Of a stretch of DNA of 64,000 nt, positions 9,360 through 18,839 are shown piece by piece (the stretch's first letter is position 1; each line of letters begins with the position of its first letter). The translations under genes were made by a program, and so were the position numbers. The stretch covers positions 1-64,000 of the forward strand of contig JANXWJ010000186.1 of assembly GCA_025351185.1 (NCBI GenBank). Reading direction: 5' to 3'. Origin of the DNA: Candidatus Nanopelagicales bacterium (lineage in GTDB: Bacteria; Actinomycetota; Actinomycetes; S36-B12; CAIYMF01). The notes under the pieces were generated by a model that was given only the letters and a program-made list of their open reading frames with translations, had not been told where the DNA came from and did not search any database.

Positions 9360-10163
9360 ATGCCTGGGCCCGTGGGCCGGTCGCCCGAGGAGCTCGGTGA
9401 CCCGCTGCCGCACCCGGTGGGCTTCCGCCCGCCGGTGCTCACGACTGTGCGCGAGAACCTCTCGGTGTTCAGGGTCGCGGGCCGGCTGCTGCCGCACCAG
9501 CGTCAGGTGACCACGCCTGACCCGGATCGCGTGCCCGTGCTGCTCGTGCCGGGATTCCTCTCGGGTGACTTCGCGCTCGCCCCGATGACCGAGGAGCTCC
9601 GGCGGCGCGGGCACTGGACATCTCGCTCGGGGATCGCGCCCAACATCGGCTGCACACGCGAGCTCGCCGACGCGGTCGAGCGCCGGCTCGAGCAGGCAGC
9701 CGAGCGCACCGGTCGCCGGGTCGCCATCGTCGGCTGGAGCCGCGGCGGCACCCTCGCGAAGATCGCGACCGTACGCCGGCCCGATCTCGTCGCCTCGCTC
9801 ATCACTCTCGGCACGCCCAACACCGACCCGTTGGCGGTCAACGCCACGCTGGCCGCGCAGCTGCAGGTCATCACCCGGCTGAGCTCGCTCGGCGTGCCGG
9901 GCCTGCTCGGCGACGACTGCCTCTCGGGAGAGTGCGCCCAGGAGGTGCGCGGGTGGCTCGACGCCGACATCCCGGGCGACCTCCCCTACACCTCGGTGTT
10001 CTCGATCGACGACGGCGTCGTCGACTGGCGTGCCTGTCTCGACCCCGGCGCCGACCCGGTGGAGGTCCGTGCTACGCACATGTCGATGGGGGCCGATCCC
10101 GAGGTGATCGAGGTCGTGGGTGGCCTCCTCGGCTCGCTGGAGCCGCAGCCGCTCGGAGTCTGA
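9360..10163 (+). CDS. Alpha/beta hydrolase (lipase/PGAP1-like)
   Basis: A 267-residue cytoplasmic alpha/beta hydrolase. It has the strand-loop VPVLLVPGFLSGD (oxyanion region), the nucleophile elbow GWSRGG, and a late ATHMSMG segment that could supply the catalytic His. A TLGTPNTDP stretch after the nucleophile resembles PGAP1-type and triacylglycerol lipase-like proteins. The ATG at 9360 is preceded by a G-rich Shine-Dalgarno-like stretch; an upstream in-frame start at 9276 would add residues with no family similarity. The gene is divergent from the glycosyltransferase operon. The substrate cannot be told from sequence. Confidence 0.85.
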   Translation: MPGPVGRSPEELGDPLPHPVGFRPPVLTTVRENLSVFRVAGRLLPHQRQVTTPDPDRVPVLLVPGFLSGDFALAPMTEELRRRGHWTSRSGIAPNIGCTRELADAVERRLEQAAERTGRRVAIVGWSRGGTLAKIATVRRPDLVASLITLGTPNTDPLAVNATLAAQLQVITRLSSLGVPGLLGDDCLSGECAQEVRGWLDADIPGDLPYTSVFSIDDGVVDWRACLDPGADPVEVRATHMSMGADPEVIEVVGGLLGSLEPQPLGV

Positions 10164-10217
10164 GCGAGTCGGCGCCGCTGCGGCTTCGCGTACGGTCGTC
10201 GACCGGTCGTGCCGGAG

Positions 10218-10308
10218 TTGTCCACCACTGTTGTGCACAGGGGTGTGTACGACGGAGGGTCTGAGCACGGCTGCATGTGGACGAGGTTGTGCACGCAGCT
10301 GTGCACAA
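10218..10308. promoter_or_regulatory. Cluster of five DnaA-box-like 9-mers
   Basis: Five matches to the actinobacterial DnaA box (TTGTCCACA-type) lie within 91 nt: TTGTCCACC at 10218-10226, TTGTGCACA at 10231-10239, TCGTCCACA (minus) at 10276-10284, TTGTGCACG at 10287-10295 and TTGTGCACA (minus) at 10300-10308. Orientation is mixed. There is no dnaA or dnaN nearby, so this is not oriC. A DnaA-titrating or regulatory locus is possible; operators for another regulator recognising TTGTGCAC cannot be excluded. Confidence 0.55.
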
Positions 10309-10671
10309 ACATTCGTCGGTCAGAACCCTTGTGCCTGAGAGACGAAGGCGACTATCAATCTCCTCACGCCCTCCACGGCGGAACGAACAACTGGGGCAAC
10401 CCGGCGACGCGGACCGAGACGGGAGGCGGCTCGATCGGAGAACGGCGATCCATCTCGCCGAGGGCAACCTCGTCGGCTGCGGGTGTCACCGCAGGGAGAG
10501 TCAGGACCGGTCGGGAGACCATCTGCTCGCGTTGCCGACGTCGATGAGTCCCGCTTGCGGGACGCGGAGACGACGGACGAACCCGGTTCGCCGGGCGGGC
10601 GCAGCGGCCGCGGTGACGCCCGCGGGTCGCGTCTGTGCTCGGGTCCCCCGGGCGCAGCCCGACGGTCGGCG

Positions 10672-10706
10672 CAGAGCCCCCCGACCTCATACGTCGAGGG
10701 GCTCTG
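10672..10706. terminator. Stem-loop, terminator-like
   Basis: Perfect 9-bp stem CAGAGCCCC / GGGGCTCTG enclosing a 17-nt loop in which CGAC/GTCG can pair further. No T-run. It lies about 500 nt past the hydrolase stop, so it may instead end an unannotated short transcript. Confidence 0.4.
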
Positions 10707-10960
10707 TTGCGTCGGGGCGGTGTCCGAGCCCGCGGTGCCACATCGACCCGCCAGTCCCTCGCGGGACCTGGGCGCGGCGGGAAGCACGGACGTCCTGACC
10801 AGAAAATCGTGCTGGAAATCGGGTCGGTGCCCCACCTGAGGGTCGTTCACCGGTTGTTTACCCGCCGTTCACTCCACGGCTGGACACGGGCCCTGGGACC
10901 GGAATGATGGTATGGCCGGGACGGTCGCCGTGACCTCCCCACGCGTGGTGGAGACGGTTC

Positions 10961-12139
10961 GTGGACCTGACGATGGTCGCCCTGATTGCAGTGGTCGCGC
11001 TCGCACTCCTGTTCGACTTCACCAATGGTTTTCACGACGCCGCGAACTCCGTGTCGACAGTCGTCGCGACGCGAGTGCTGCCAGCCAAGTGGGCCGTCTG
11101 GTTCTCGGCGTCCTTCAACTTCGCCGCGGTCTTCATCGTGGGTACGGCCGTGGCCAACACGGTCGCCAAGACGGTGCACGCGGACGTCACGGGCATCGGC
11201 GTGGTCTTTGCCGCGCTGTTCGCCGCGATCGCGTGGAACTACGCGACATGGTGGTTCGGCATGCCGTCGTCGTCGAGCCACGCGCTCATCGGCGGCCTCG
11301 TCGGCGCCGGTCTCGCAGCCGGTGGCACCGACGCGATCAGCTGGTCGAGTGTGCAGAAGACCGCGATCGCGATCATCGTGAGCCCACTCGTCGCGTTCGC
11401 CATCGCGTTCCTGGCGATGTATCTCGTCGCCTTGCTGCGCAACGTGTTCCACCTCCCTGACAACGCCAAGCCGTTCAAGTGGCTGCAGCTGGTGTCGGCA
11501 GGTGCGGTGTCGTTCGGCCACGGTGCCAACGACGCGCAGAAGACGATGGGCGTCATCGCCGCGCTTCTCGTCGGCACGGGTCACCTGGCCGCCGGCGCCG
11601 ACGGCAACATCGCGGTGCCGACGTGGGTCGAGTTCTCGGCCTACGGCGCGATCGCCCTGGGCACGGTGTGGGGTGGTTGGAAGATCATCGAGACGATGGG
11701 TCTGAGGATCACGACCCTGCACGTGTCGTCCGGAGTAGCCGCCAATGTGGGCGCGGTTGCTGCGATCTTCGGTGCGACGGCGCTCGGGGCGCCCATCTCG
11801 ACGACTCACGCGGCCGCCTCGTCGATCGCCGGAGCGGGCGTCGCCTCGGGTGTCGGCATCAACCTGAAGGTTGTCGGAGAGATGGTGCTGTCCTGGATGG
11901 TCACGCTCCCGGCGACCATCGCCATGGCATTCGTGACCCTCAAGCTCACTGCGCTTCCCGGCGCGTTCTCCTGGATCGCGACAGGTGTGATCGTCGTGGT
12001 CGCAGCGACTCTGATCGTGATCGCGATGAGTCGTGCCATGAGCGCCGAGGACGTCGAGGCAGAGATCCCGGTCCAGGCCGAGCTCGAAGTTCCTGTCGCG
12101 GTTCACCCGCACCTCGAAGGTCACGGCCCGGCTGCCTGA
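10961..12139 (+). CDS. pit: Inorganic phosphate transporter, Pit family
   Basis: A 392-residue integral membrane protein of the PiT family, importing phosphate (as metal-phosphate) with proton symport. Both family signatures are visible: FTNGFHDAANSVSTVVATR near the N-terminus and SFGHGANDAQKTMGVI in the second half, reflecting the internal duplication. About ten hydrophobic helices are present. The start is GTG at 10961 with GGAG eight nt upstream. No phoU-like partner gene is adjacent. It converges with the SHOCT-domain gene. Confidence 0.93.
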   Translation: MDLTMVALIAVVALALLFDFTNGFHDAANSVSTVVATRVLPAKWAVWFSASFNFAAVFIVGTAVANTVAKTVHADVTGIGVVFAALFAAIAWNYATWWFGMPSSSSHALIGGLVGAGLAAGGTDAISWSSVQKTAIAIIVSPLVAFAIAFLAMYLVALLRNVFHLPDNAKPFKWLQLVSAGAVSFGHGANDAQKTMGVIAALLVGTGHLAAGADGNIAVPTWVEFSAYGAIALGTVWGGWKIIETMGLRITTLHVSSGVAANVGAVAAIFGATALGAPISTTHAAASSIAGAGVASGVGINLKVVGEMVLSWMVTLPATIAMAFVTLKLTALPGAFSWIATGVIVVVAATLIVIAMSRAMSAEDVEAEIPVQAELEVPVAVHPHLEGHGPAA

Positions 12140-12276
12140 CTCTTCGGTCGCGCAGGACGACTGCGCGCCGACCCAGCGACTCGAACGCCTCACGACGACG
12201 TCGTGCGCGCGCAGGTGCTCACCAGGATCGTGGGCAGTGGGCGAGCAGGTTGCGGGCGAGGCCCGGCGAGTGCGAG

Positions 12277-12612
12277 TCAGCGCTCGTCGCCGAGCAGTGT
12301 CTTGCGCTCGGACTCGAACTCGGAGTTCGTGATGAGGCCTGCGTCGCGAAGCCGGGCGAGACGAAGGACGACGCTCTCGGGGTCCGACGGGAGCGGGTCG
12401 TCGCGACGAGCGCGGCGCTCCTCGCGAAGGTCGATCACGGGAGCAGGTGTGCGGCGACGAAACCACCGGGCGACGCGGCGGCGCGGGTTGTCGTCGTCCG
12501 CGAGAGTCACCCTTGAGTTATTCCACGTCGAGGTCGTCGGAACGGCGAGGACACGCCAGACGCGACCGTCGGGTTGGATCGGCTCGGGCAGCGAGAAGGC
12601 GGGCTGAGACAT
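12277..12612 (-). CDS. SHOCT-domain protein
   Basis: A 111-residue cytoplasmic protein. The C-terminal ~32 residues (SVVLRLARLRDAGLITNSEF through the KTLL end) match the SHOCT short C-terminal domain, thought to mediate oligomerisation or anchoring. The N-terminal half is uncharacterised and very Arg-rich around residues 44-70. No membrane segment. Converges with the phosphate transporter gene. Confidence 0.8.
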   Translation of the reverse strand: MSQPAFSLPEPIQPDGRVWRVLAVPTTSTWNNSRVTLADDDNPRRRVARWFRRRTPAPVIDLREERRARRDDPLPSDPESVVLRLARLRDAGLITNSEFESERKTLLGDER

Positions 12613-13103
12613 CAGACACCAACCCCGGCGACGCAGGACGTCGAGAAGGGCGAGGCCGCGAGGTTCCTGCTGGTCATCGCGATCTCCCTTCCGGTACGAG
12701 GAGCCCCGGAGTCAGACCGAGATCGGTCAGCCCGGGGTGCTAGTTCGACTGTTGCCCACATCTGCTCGGGGTTCATCCGGCGAACGTCCAAGGTTTGTCC
12801 CAGGACGGGGGATACGAGCCCGAGCAGGACGTTCGGACACGAACGGCAGGTGAGCCCGCGAGCGCCTCGGTGCCGAGGTCGACATCTGGTGGTGACGAGA
12901 GGGCCGTGGCGCAGAGGAAGGCGTCACGGCCCTCTCGGGTCGTACCACGGTGTGTTCAGTTGTCCGTGCTGCGGGCGCTGCACGGGTGGTGCTCGTGGTG
13001 CGGGTGTGGCTGTCGAAATGTCGAACTGTCGAGCCGTGGTGCGGTCGAGCGGCAGGGAAGTCGTGCGGGTCTCGCAGCGCCTGACGTTGTCGAGGAGTCC
13101 CGG
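12613..13103. other. 490-nt intergenic region with one strong stem-loop
   Basis: No credible gene was found. Open frames over this stretch are extensions of out-of-frame reading through the neighbouring Asp/Ser-rich gene. A 12-bp stem-loop sits at 12897-12936. Confidence 0.55.
12897..12936. terminator. 12-bp stem-loop, terminator candidate
   Basis: GAGAGGGCCGTG (12897-12908) pairs perfectly with CACGGCCCTCTC (12925-12936) around a 16-nt loop. It is positioned downstream of the leftward acidic secreted-protein gene and probably ends that transcript. Confidence 0.5.
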
Positions 13104-13598
13104 TCAGTCGTCGGAGCCACCGCCGCCGCCATCGCCGTGACCGGAGCCGCCGTTGCCGCCGTCACCGTGACCCGACTCGTGCGACCCGCTGCCGGCGGTG
13201 GCGCTGGACTGGGTAGTGGCAGTGGCACTGTCGTCACCCTGGTCGTCGCCGTTGTCGTCGCCCTGGTCGTCATCGGCATCGTCGTCGGCGCTGGCGCTCT
13301 GCGAGGGCTTGGCCGAGTGTGTCTCGGTCTCGCTCGGCTCTGCCGACTGGCTGGCGTCCGGGGTCTCGGACGCGTCGTCGGTCGGGGTGACCGTCGCGGT
13401 CGTGGACGGGGTGGTCGCGGTCGGGTCGTCGGACGGCGTCTCGGACGCCTCTTCCGTGGCGGCCGAGGAAGGCGAAACCGTGACGGTGTCGGAGGCCGGC
13501 ACCGTGGTGGGGGCCGCGATGTGGCTCGACGCGAAGGCCGCGGTCGAGCCCATGACGACGCCTGCGACGGTGAGAGGGATGACGAGCTTCAGCTTCAT
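13104..13598 (-). CDS. Secreted acidic, Ser/Thr/Asp-rich low-complexity protein
   Basis: A protein of 164 residues starting at the ATG at 13598, which has CAGGGA upstream. Residues 1-24 form a signal peptide, MKLKLVIPLTVAGVVMGSTA, with likely cleavage near AFA-SSH. The rest is repetitive: Thr/Ser/Pro/Glu-rich in the middle, then an Asp run (DDDADDDQGDDNGDDQGDD) and a Gly/His-rich tail. No domain is recognised. Such proteins may bind cations or act as a disordered surface layer; function is unknown. The intergenic region upstream contains a 14-bp palindrome. Confidence 0.7.
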   Translation of the reverse strand: MKLKLVIPLTVAGVVMGSTAAFASSHIAAPTTVPASDTVTVSPSSAATEEASETPSDDPTATTPSTTATVTPTDDASETPDASQSAEPSETETHSAKPSQSASADDDADDDQGDDNGDDQGDDSATATTQSSATAGSGSHESGHGDGGNGGSGHGDGGGGGSDD

Positions 13599-13914
13599 GG
13601 TGTGTCCCTGGGGAGTGGGCCGATGGGGGAAGGCCGGTGCGGCGTGGTGCTGCATAAGAATCTTCGGCCCACGGCACGCGATCTTCATCCCGGACTCATC
13701 CAAGAACTGTCGCAGTCGCTCCAAGGTTCGCGGCGAAGGTCCTACGACCTGCTACGGCAGGCCGGTCCTAGGACCGCAGATCGGCCGGATGCCAGGCGAT
13801 CTCGGCGACCCGACCGACTTCGTGGAACAACCGCCGAGGAAGCGTCACGGGTGGACACTCAGCGCGTGGTGACATCGGTCGCCTCGGCATCTCCCACCAC
13901 ACGACAGGACCTCG
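13599..13914. other. Divergent 316-nt intergenic region with palindrome
   Basis: Separates the acidic protein gene from the sensor kinase. A 14-bp perfect palindrome, CGGTCCTAGGACCG, lies at 13763-13776 and could be an operator. No clear consensus promoter was seen. Confidence 0.45.
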
Positions 13915-15354
13915 ATGACCACGTTTCTCGGCGGTGCTACTGCGTCGGATGACGACACCGCCCCGGCCCCCGCGGAGCCGTCGCGCGACGCGCCCCGGGT
14001 GCCGACCTGGGTGACGGTCGCCGCAGCCACCAGACGCCCGGGGAGGGCGCCGGCGCCGCCGCGCATGTCGAGGATCTACCTGCAGCTCGTGACGGCCGCA
14101 GCCGTGGTCTTCGTCGCGGTCGCCATGGCGGGAGGTTTCGCGAGCCGCACCGTCGCCGAGCGCGAGGCGGTCAAGGACGCGGCAAAGACGACAGACCTCC
14201 TCGCAGAGTCGGTGGTGCAGCCCGCGCTGCGCGACACGCTGCTGACCCACGACCCCACGGCGTACGCCGCTCTGGACGAGATGGTGCGCATCCGAGTCCT
14301 CAGCCCCGACGTCGTCCGCGTCAAGGTGTGGACGCCCGACGGCACGATCATCTACTCCGACGAGCCGAAGGTGGTCGGTCTGGCCTTTCCGCTCGACGAC
14401 GACGAACGAGCAGCGCTCACCGACGGAACGACCCTCGCCGAGATCAGCGACGTGACCAAGTCGGAGAACCGCTTTGAGCAGAACGGAGACAAGCTTCTCG
14501 AGGTCTATCGCCCTGTCCGGACCCCTGGCGGTTCCCGACTGCTCTTCGAGGCCTACCTGCCCTACGGTGCGGTCTCCACCCGGACAGGTGTGCTGTGGCG
14601 CGGCTTCGCGAGCATCACCTTCACCAGCCTCCTCCTCCTGCTCCTGCTCATGCTCCCGATCATCTGGCGGCTGCTGGATCGCGTACGCGCGGCACAGGAG
14701 CATCGAGTGGCGCTGCTCGAGCACGCGGTGGATGCCTCCACCGACGAGCGTCGACGGATCGCGGACACGCTGCACGACGGGGTCGTGCAGGAGCTGGCAG
14801 CCGCTTCCTTCGCGGTGAGCGGTGCCGCGGAGCGGGCGGAGTCCGATGGGCGCACGGAGACGGCCGACGTCGTACGCCGCGCTGGTGCGGCCGTACGCGG
14901 AACGATCGGCAGCCTGCAGGCCCTCCTGGTCGACAGCTATCCGCCCGACCTGAGCTCGGCAGGTCTCGTCGCGGCGCTCACAGATCTCGCCGACACGGCG
15001 CGGACACCGGACATCGACGTACGCCTCGAGACGACGATGGGACCGACCGGTCTGGACGCTGAGGGAGAGCGGCTCGTGTATCGCGTCGCCCAGGAGTCCT
15101 TGCGCAACGCGATCAGGCACTCCACGGCCGCCCACATCGACATCACCCTTGAGCTGGTGGGTGCAGATGTCGTCCTCGTCGTTGCTGACGACGGGCGTGG
15201 GTTCGATGTCCGGCCGACGTTCGACGAGCCGCGCGACGGGCACTTCGGCGTCCGCGTCATGGGTGGTCTCGCTGCGCGCTCGGGCGCACTGCTGGACGTC
15301 TGCTCCGCTCCGGGGGAGGGGACGGCATGGCGGCTGACGGTGCCTCGCGCCTGA
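13915..15354 (+). CDS. Sensor histidine kinase, NarL/DesK type (HisKA_3)
   Basis: A 479-residue membrane kinase. Transmembrane helix 1 is at about 54-75, an extracytoplasmic sensor region at about 76-232, helix 2 at about 235-256, then the HisKA_3 dimerisation domain with phospho-acceptor His at 287 (in DTLHDGVVQEL) and a HATPase domain with DDGRGFD. It would autophosphorylate and pass phosphate to a LuxR-type response regulator. The expected partner should start immediately downstream, but only a remnant of its first residues is found there. The kinase itself looks intact. An internal ATG at 14065 is a less likely start. Confidence 0.9.
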   Translation: MTTFLGGATASDDDTAPAPAEPSRDAPRVPTWVTVAAATRRPGRAPAPPRMSRIYLQLVTAAAVVFVAVAMAGGFASRTVAEREAVKDAAKTTDLLAESVVQPALRDTLLTHDPTAYAALDEMVRIRVLSPDVVRVKVWTPDGTIIYSDEPKVVGLAFPLDDDERAALTDGTTLAEISDVTKSENRFEQNGDKLLEVYRPVRTPGGSRLLFEAYLPYGAVSTRTGVLWRGFASITFTSLLLLLLLMLPIIWRLLDRVRAAQEHRVALLEHAVDASTDERRRIADTLHDGVVQELAAASFAVSGAAERAESDGRTETADVVRRAGAAVRGTIGSLQALLVDSYPPDLSSAGLVAALTDLADTARTPDIDVRLETTMGPTGLDAEGERLVYRVAQESLRNAIRHSTAAHIDITLELVGADVVLVVADDGRGFDVRPTFDEPRDGHFGVRVMGGLAARSGALLDVCSAPGEGTAWRLTVPRA

Positions 15355-16441
15355 TCGGAGTGCTGCTCGTCGATGACCGCACCAGCGCGGCACTGGAGCA
15401 CCTCCTCGGCCGTAGTCAGGTCGCTCGCGCGGGAGTGCTTCTCGACCTGAGGCGACCTGCTGAGGCCCGCAGGATCCTCGAACCCGTGGTGGCCGCCGAC
15501 CCGCACGATGCGTGGGCGATCATCTTCCTGGCCGAGTGCGTCCTGCAGGAGGGTCGTGAGCGCAGAGCCTTCGACACGGCCCGGGGGGCGGCTGCTCAGG
15601 CACCCGAGGATGTCGACCTGCTCGTTCGCTGCGCGTGCGTTGCTCGTCGGGCCGGATTCCCCGATGCGGCAGCACGGTGGGCGCGGCAGGCACTGGCACT
15701 TCACCCCGCACATGTCGGCGCTCGCGACGTGCTCAGCCTGGTCGAGATCGACCTCGACCGACCGGCGTCGGCCCTTCACCACGCCGAGATCGGCCTGGCC
15801 CAGCTGCCGGACGATCCCAGACATCCGCGTGGCCTATGCCATGGCCCCGGACGCGTCGGGTCGGCCCATGACGGCGGCCCAGGAGTACGCCGACGTGCTC
15901 CGCCCGGAGCCCACCCATCTGTATGCGCTCAACAACCTGGTCGCGATCCGGCTGAGCTACGGCGATGTCTGGTCCGCCGGGGCGATGTGGACCCGTGCCC
16001 TCTCCATCAACCCCCCGATTCGTCATCGCAGCGTCGAACATGGAGCAGGCGGCCCTCGTCTTTCGACAGCTGCTCGCGGGGCGGCTGGCGCTCGTCGTCT
16101 CGTTGGCCGCACTCGCGTCCTCCCTTCGTGTCCCCGCGCTGTATGCCGTGTCAGCCGTCATCGCGGCGTGGACTGCATGGACCTACCTCCGGATGCCACC
16201 CGCCGTGAGGTCCCGGCTGCCCCTCGACCTGAGTCGGCGGGAGAAGATCCGCAATTCCTTGATCGGGGTGGGTTCGCTGCTGGTGCTGGTCGCGACGCGT
16301 TCCAGCGGCTCGCCCGGGACTGTGACGTTCTACCTGCTCGTCTACGGAGTGCTGGTGACGTCACTGCTGATCTGGCGCCGCGCGCGTCTCGATGTCGGTC
16401 TGTGGTGGACCGCTCGTCGATCGCAGTCGCACTCGGCCTGA
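15327..16441 (+). pseudogene. Response-regulator remnant joined to frameshifted TPR membrane protein
   Basis: The frame opens inside the kinase gene with RLIGVLLVDDRT, the typical first strand and acidic pocket of a receiver domain, then switches at once to TPR-like sequence (EARRILEPVVAADPHDAWAI). The receiver remainder and its DNA-binding domain are missing, suggesting a deletion. The TPR protein then suffers two +1 shifts: near 15815 (after QLPDDP, resuming as DIRVAYAMAP) and at the C-run near 16012-16017 (after ALSINP, resuming as RFVIAASNMEQ). The final frame encodes about four hydrophobic helices and ends at 16441. Removing one C at each site restores a single frame of about 370 residues. 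Confidence 0.75.
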
Positions 16442-16478
16442 CCGGAAGCCCTCGGGAGGTTCGTGGGAGGCTGCCGCT

Positions 16479-17516
16479 GTGAAGGCGTTGGTGAAGGCTC
16501 AGGCGGCTCCAGGTCTGTGGCTTCAGGAGGTCCCTGACCCCGAGGCGCAGGCCGGTGAGGTGCTCATCCGGGTGCTGCGTACAGGGATCTGCGGCACCGA
16601 CCTGCACGTGCGCGCCTGGGACGCATGGGCGCAGAGCGCCGTGCGCACGCCGGTCGTGCTCGGGCATGAGATCGCGGGTCGGGTCGTGTCCATCGGGAAC
16701 GGTGTCGACACGGTCGACGTCGGCGACCTCGTGAGCGTCGAGGGCCACATCGTCTGTGGTCGCTGCCGGTGGTGCCTCGGCGGGCAGCGTCAGCTGTGCC
16801 CCGACACCATCAGCGTCGGCATCGACCGCGACGGCGGCTTCGCTGAGCTCGTCGTCGTGCCCGCCACGAACGTGTGGCGTCATCCGCACCTGATCGACCC
16901 CGATGTCGCGGCCATCTTCGACCCGTTCGGAAACGCTGTGCATGCCTCCCTCGCCTTCCCTGTGCTCGGTGAGGACGTGCTCGTGACGGGTGCCGGTCCC
17001 ATCGGTCTGATGTCTGCCGCCGTGGTGCGTCATGCCGGTGCTCGCAACGTCGTCATCACCGACCTCAGCCGAAACCGGCTCGAGCTCGCGCAGTCCATGG
17101 GTGCGGTCACGCGCGCTGTTGATGTCGGCACGACCCAGCTGCGCGATGTGATGGCCGAGCTCGGGATGGTCCAGGGTTTCGACGTCGGTCTCGAGATGTC
17201 CGGTGCGGCACCGGCGCTCCACTCGATGATCGTCTCGATGGCGCACGGCGGGAAGATCGCGCTGCTCGGACTCCCCTCGACGAGCGTCGAGTTCGACTGG
17301 GACAGGGTCATCCGCTCGATGCTCACCATCAAGGGGGTCTTCGGTCGGCAGATGTTCGAGACCTGGTACGCCATGTCGGTGCTCGTCCAGGCCGGCCTCG
17401 ACATCTCGCCGGTCATCACGCACCGGTTCGCGTTCAGTGACTGGGAGACGGCGTTCGAGGTCGCCGCGAGCGGCACAGCAGGCAAGGTCGTTCTCGACTG
17501 GGAGGTGGCGGGATGA
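16479..17516 (+). CDS. tdh: L-threonine 3-dehydrogenase (zinc-dependent)
   Basis: A 345-residue medium-chain zinc dehydrogenase that oxidises L-threonine to 2-amino-3-oxobutanoate with NAD+. Catalytic zinc ligands fall in GICGTDLHV and GHEIAG; a structural zinc site is formed by the Cys cluster CGRCRWC...C. The Rossmann motif is [11 protein letters not shown]. The start is GTG at 16479 with GGGAGG upstream. The stop overlaps the start of kbl by 4 nt (ATGA), so the unstable ketone product is handed directly to the next enzyme. This coupling makes threonine dehydrogenase much more likely than another polyol dehydrogenase. Confidence 0.94.
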   Translation: MKALVKAQAAPGLWLQEVPDPEAQAGEVLIRVLRTGICGTDLHVRAWDAWAQSAVRTPVVLGHEIAGRVVSIGNGVDTVDVGDLVSVEGHIVCGRCRWCLGGQRQLCPDTISVGIDRDGGFAELVVVPATNVWRHPHLIDPDVAAIFDPFGNAVHASLAFPVLGEDVLVTGAGPIGLMSAAVVRHAGARNVVITDLSRNRLELAQSMGAVTRAVDVGTTQLRDVMAELGMVQGFDVGLEMSGAAPALHSMIVSMAHGGKIALLGLPSTSVEFDWDRVIRSMLTIKGVFGRQMFETWYAMSVLVQAGLDISPVITHRFAFSDWETAFEVAASGTAGKVVLDWEVAG

Positions 17517-18712
17517 CCGTCGACAACGCGATGCTGAACGGGCTGCGCGCAGAGCTGACCGAGCGCCTCGACGCCATGCGAGAGTCGGGTGTCTACAAGC
17601 CCGAGCGGGTCATGGCCTCGCCGCAAGGAACCCACGTCGTCGACACTGCCGGGCGCGACATGCTCAACCTCTGCGCCAACAACTACCTCGGCCTCGCCGA
17701 CGACCCGCGGCTGTTGGCCTCGGCCCAAGAAGCCCTGCAGCAGTGGGGCTATGGGATGGCGTCGGTGCGTTTCATCTGCGGCACGCAGGAGATCCACCGT
17801 GCTCTGGAGACTCGTCTCGCAGAGTTCCTCGGCACCGAGGACTCCGTGCTCTTCGGCTCGTGCTTCGACGCCAACGGCGGCGTCTTCGAGGCGCTGTTCG
17901 ACGAGCGTGATGCCGTCATCTCCGATGCGCTCAACCACGCCTCGATCATCGACGGAATCCGGCTGTGCAAGGCACAGCGGCTGCGCTACGCCAACCGCGA
18001 CATGGTCGAGCTCGAGGCCCGTCTGGTCGAGGCGAAGGACGCGCGTTATCGTCTCATCGTCACCGACGGTGTCTTCTCGATGGACGGCTTCCTCGCACCG
18101 CTCGACGAGATCTGTCGCCTCGCCGACAGCTACGACGCCCTGGTCATGGTCGACGACTCGCATGCCGTCGGCTTCGTCGGGCCGACGGGTCGAGGCACCC
18201 CGGAGCTCTTCGGCGTACGCGACCGGGTCGACATCGTCACGGGGACTCTGGGCAAGGCGCTCGGTGGCGCATCGGGCGGCTACGTCGCCGCGCGACGAGA
18301 GATCGTCGAGCTGCTCAAGCAGCGGGCGAGACCGTACTTGTTCTCCAACTCCGTCGCACCGCCGATCGTGGCCGCGTCGTTGACCGTCCTCGACGTGCTC
18401 GAGACCTCCGGCGACCTGCGCGACCGGGTGCACGCAGCAGCGAGGCGGTTCCGCGACGGCATGGCCGCTGCTGGGTTCGACCTCCAGCCAGGTGAGCACC
18501 CGATCGTGCCGGTGATGTTCGGTGACGCCGTCGTCGCGGGCAGGGTCGCCGACGAGCTGTTCTCGCGCGGGGTATATGCCGTGGCCTTCTCCTTTCCCGT
18601 CGTGCCGCAGGGTCAGGCGCGGATCCGGGTTCAGCTCTCGGCAGCGCACACCGACACCGATGTCGACCGCGCAGTCGCTGCCTTCATCGAGGCAGTTGCA
18701 GCGGTCACCTGA
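17513..18712 (+). CDS. kbl: Glycine C-acetyltransferase (2-amino-3-ketobutyrate CoA ligase)
   Basis: A 399-residue PLP enzyme of the alpha-oxoamine synthase family that splits 2-amino-3-oxobutanoate with CoA into glycine and acetyl-CoA. Visible motifs are [11 protein letters not shown], the substrate/PLP region [19 protein letters not shown] and the Schiff-base lysine in [13 protein letters not shown]. Length is normal. It is co-translated with tdh and completes threonine catabolism to glycine. Confidence 0.95.
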   Translation: MTVDNAMLNGLRAELTERLDAMRESGVYKPERVMASPQGTHVVDTAGRDMLNLCANNYLGLADDPRLLASAQEALQQWGYGMASVRFICGTQEIHRALETRLAEFLGTEDSVLFGSCFDANGGVFEALFDERDAVISDALNHASIIDGIRLCKAQRLRYANRDMVELEARLVEAKDARYRLIVTDGVFSMDGFLAPLDEICRLADSYDALVMVDDSHAVGFVGPTGRGTPELFGVRDRVDIVTGTLGKALGGASGGYVAARREIVELLKQRARPYLFSNSVAPPIVAASLTVLDVLETSGDLRDRVHAAARRFRDGMAAAGFDLQPGEHPIVPVMFGDAVVAGRVADELFSRGVYAVAFSFPVVPQGQARIRVQLSAAHTDTDVDRAVAAFIEAVAAVT

Positions 18713-18839
18713 TCGGCCACGTCCGATGCGCGGCGTCACTTCCGCCTGCGCGGAGAGTCACGGTGGATGTCGGTTCGGCCCTGTGCCGGACGAGCCTGTG
18801 AGGCCGGGCGTAGCGTCGCCGGGTCACCTGGGAGGTTCC

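Larger units (their letters stand above)
10164..10960. other. 797-nt intergenic region without a convincing gene
   Basis: Lies between the alpha/beta hydrolase and the phosphate transporter. Open frames here have no recognisable domains or ribosome sites. It holds the cluster of DnaA-box-like 9-mers at 10218-10308 and a long stem-loop at 10672-10706. The last 20 nt contain the GGAG ribosome site of the transporter. Confidence 0.6.

Noticed and set aside
10320-10850. 176-codon minus-strand frame in the intergenic region before pit
   Set aside because: No ribosome site or domain, and composition typical of noncoding GC-rich DNA; a stem-loop lies inside it.
12795-13952. 385-codon plus-strand frame across the acidic secreted protein
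   Set aside because: It is the antisense of the Asp/Ser-rich gene, whose signal peptide and ribosome site are convincing.
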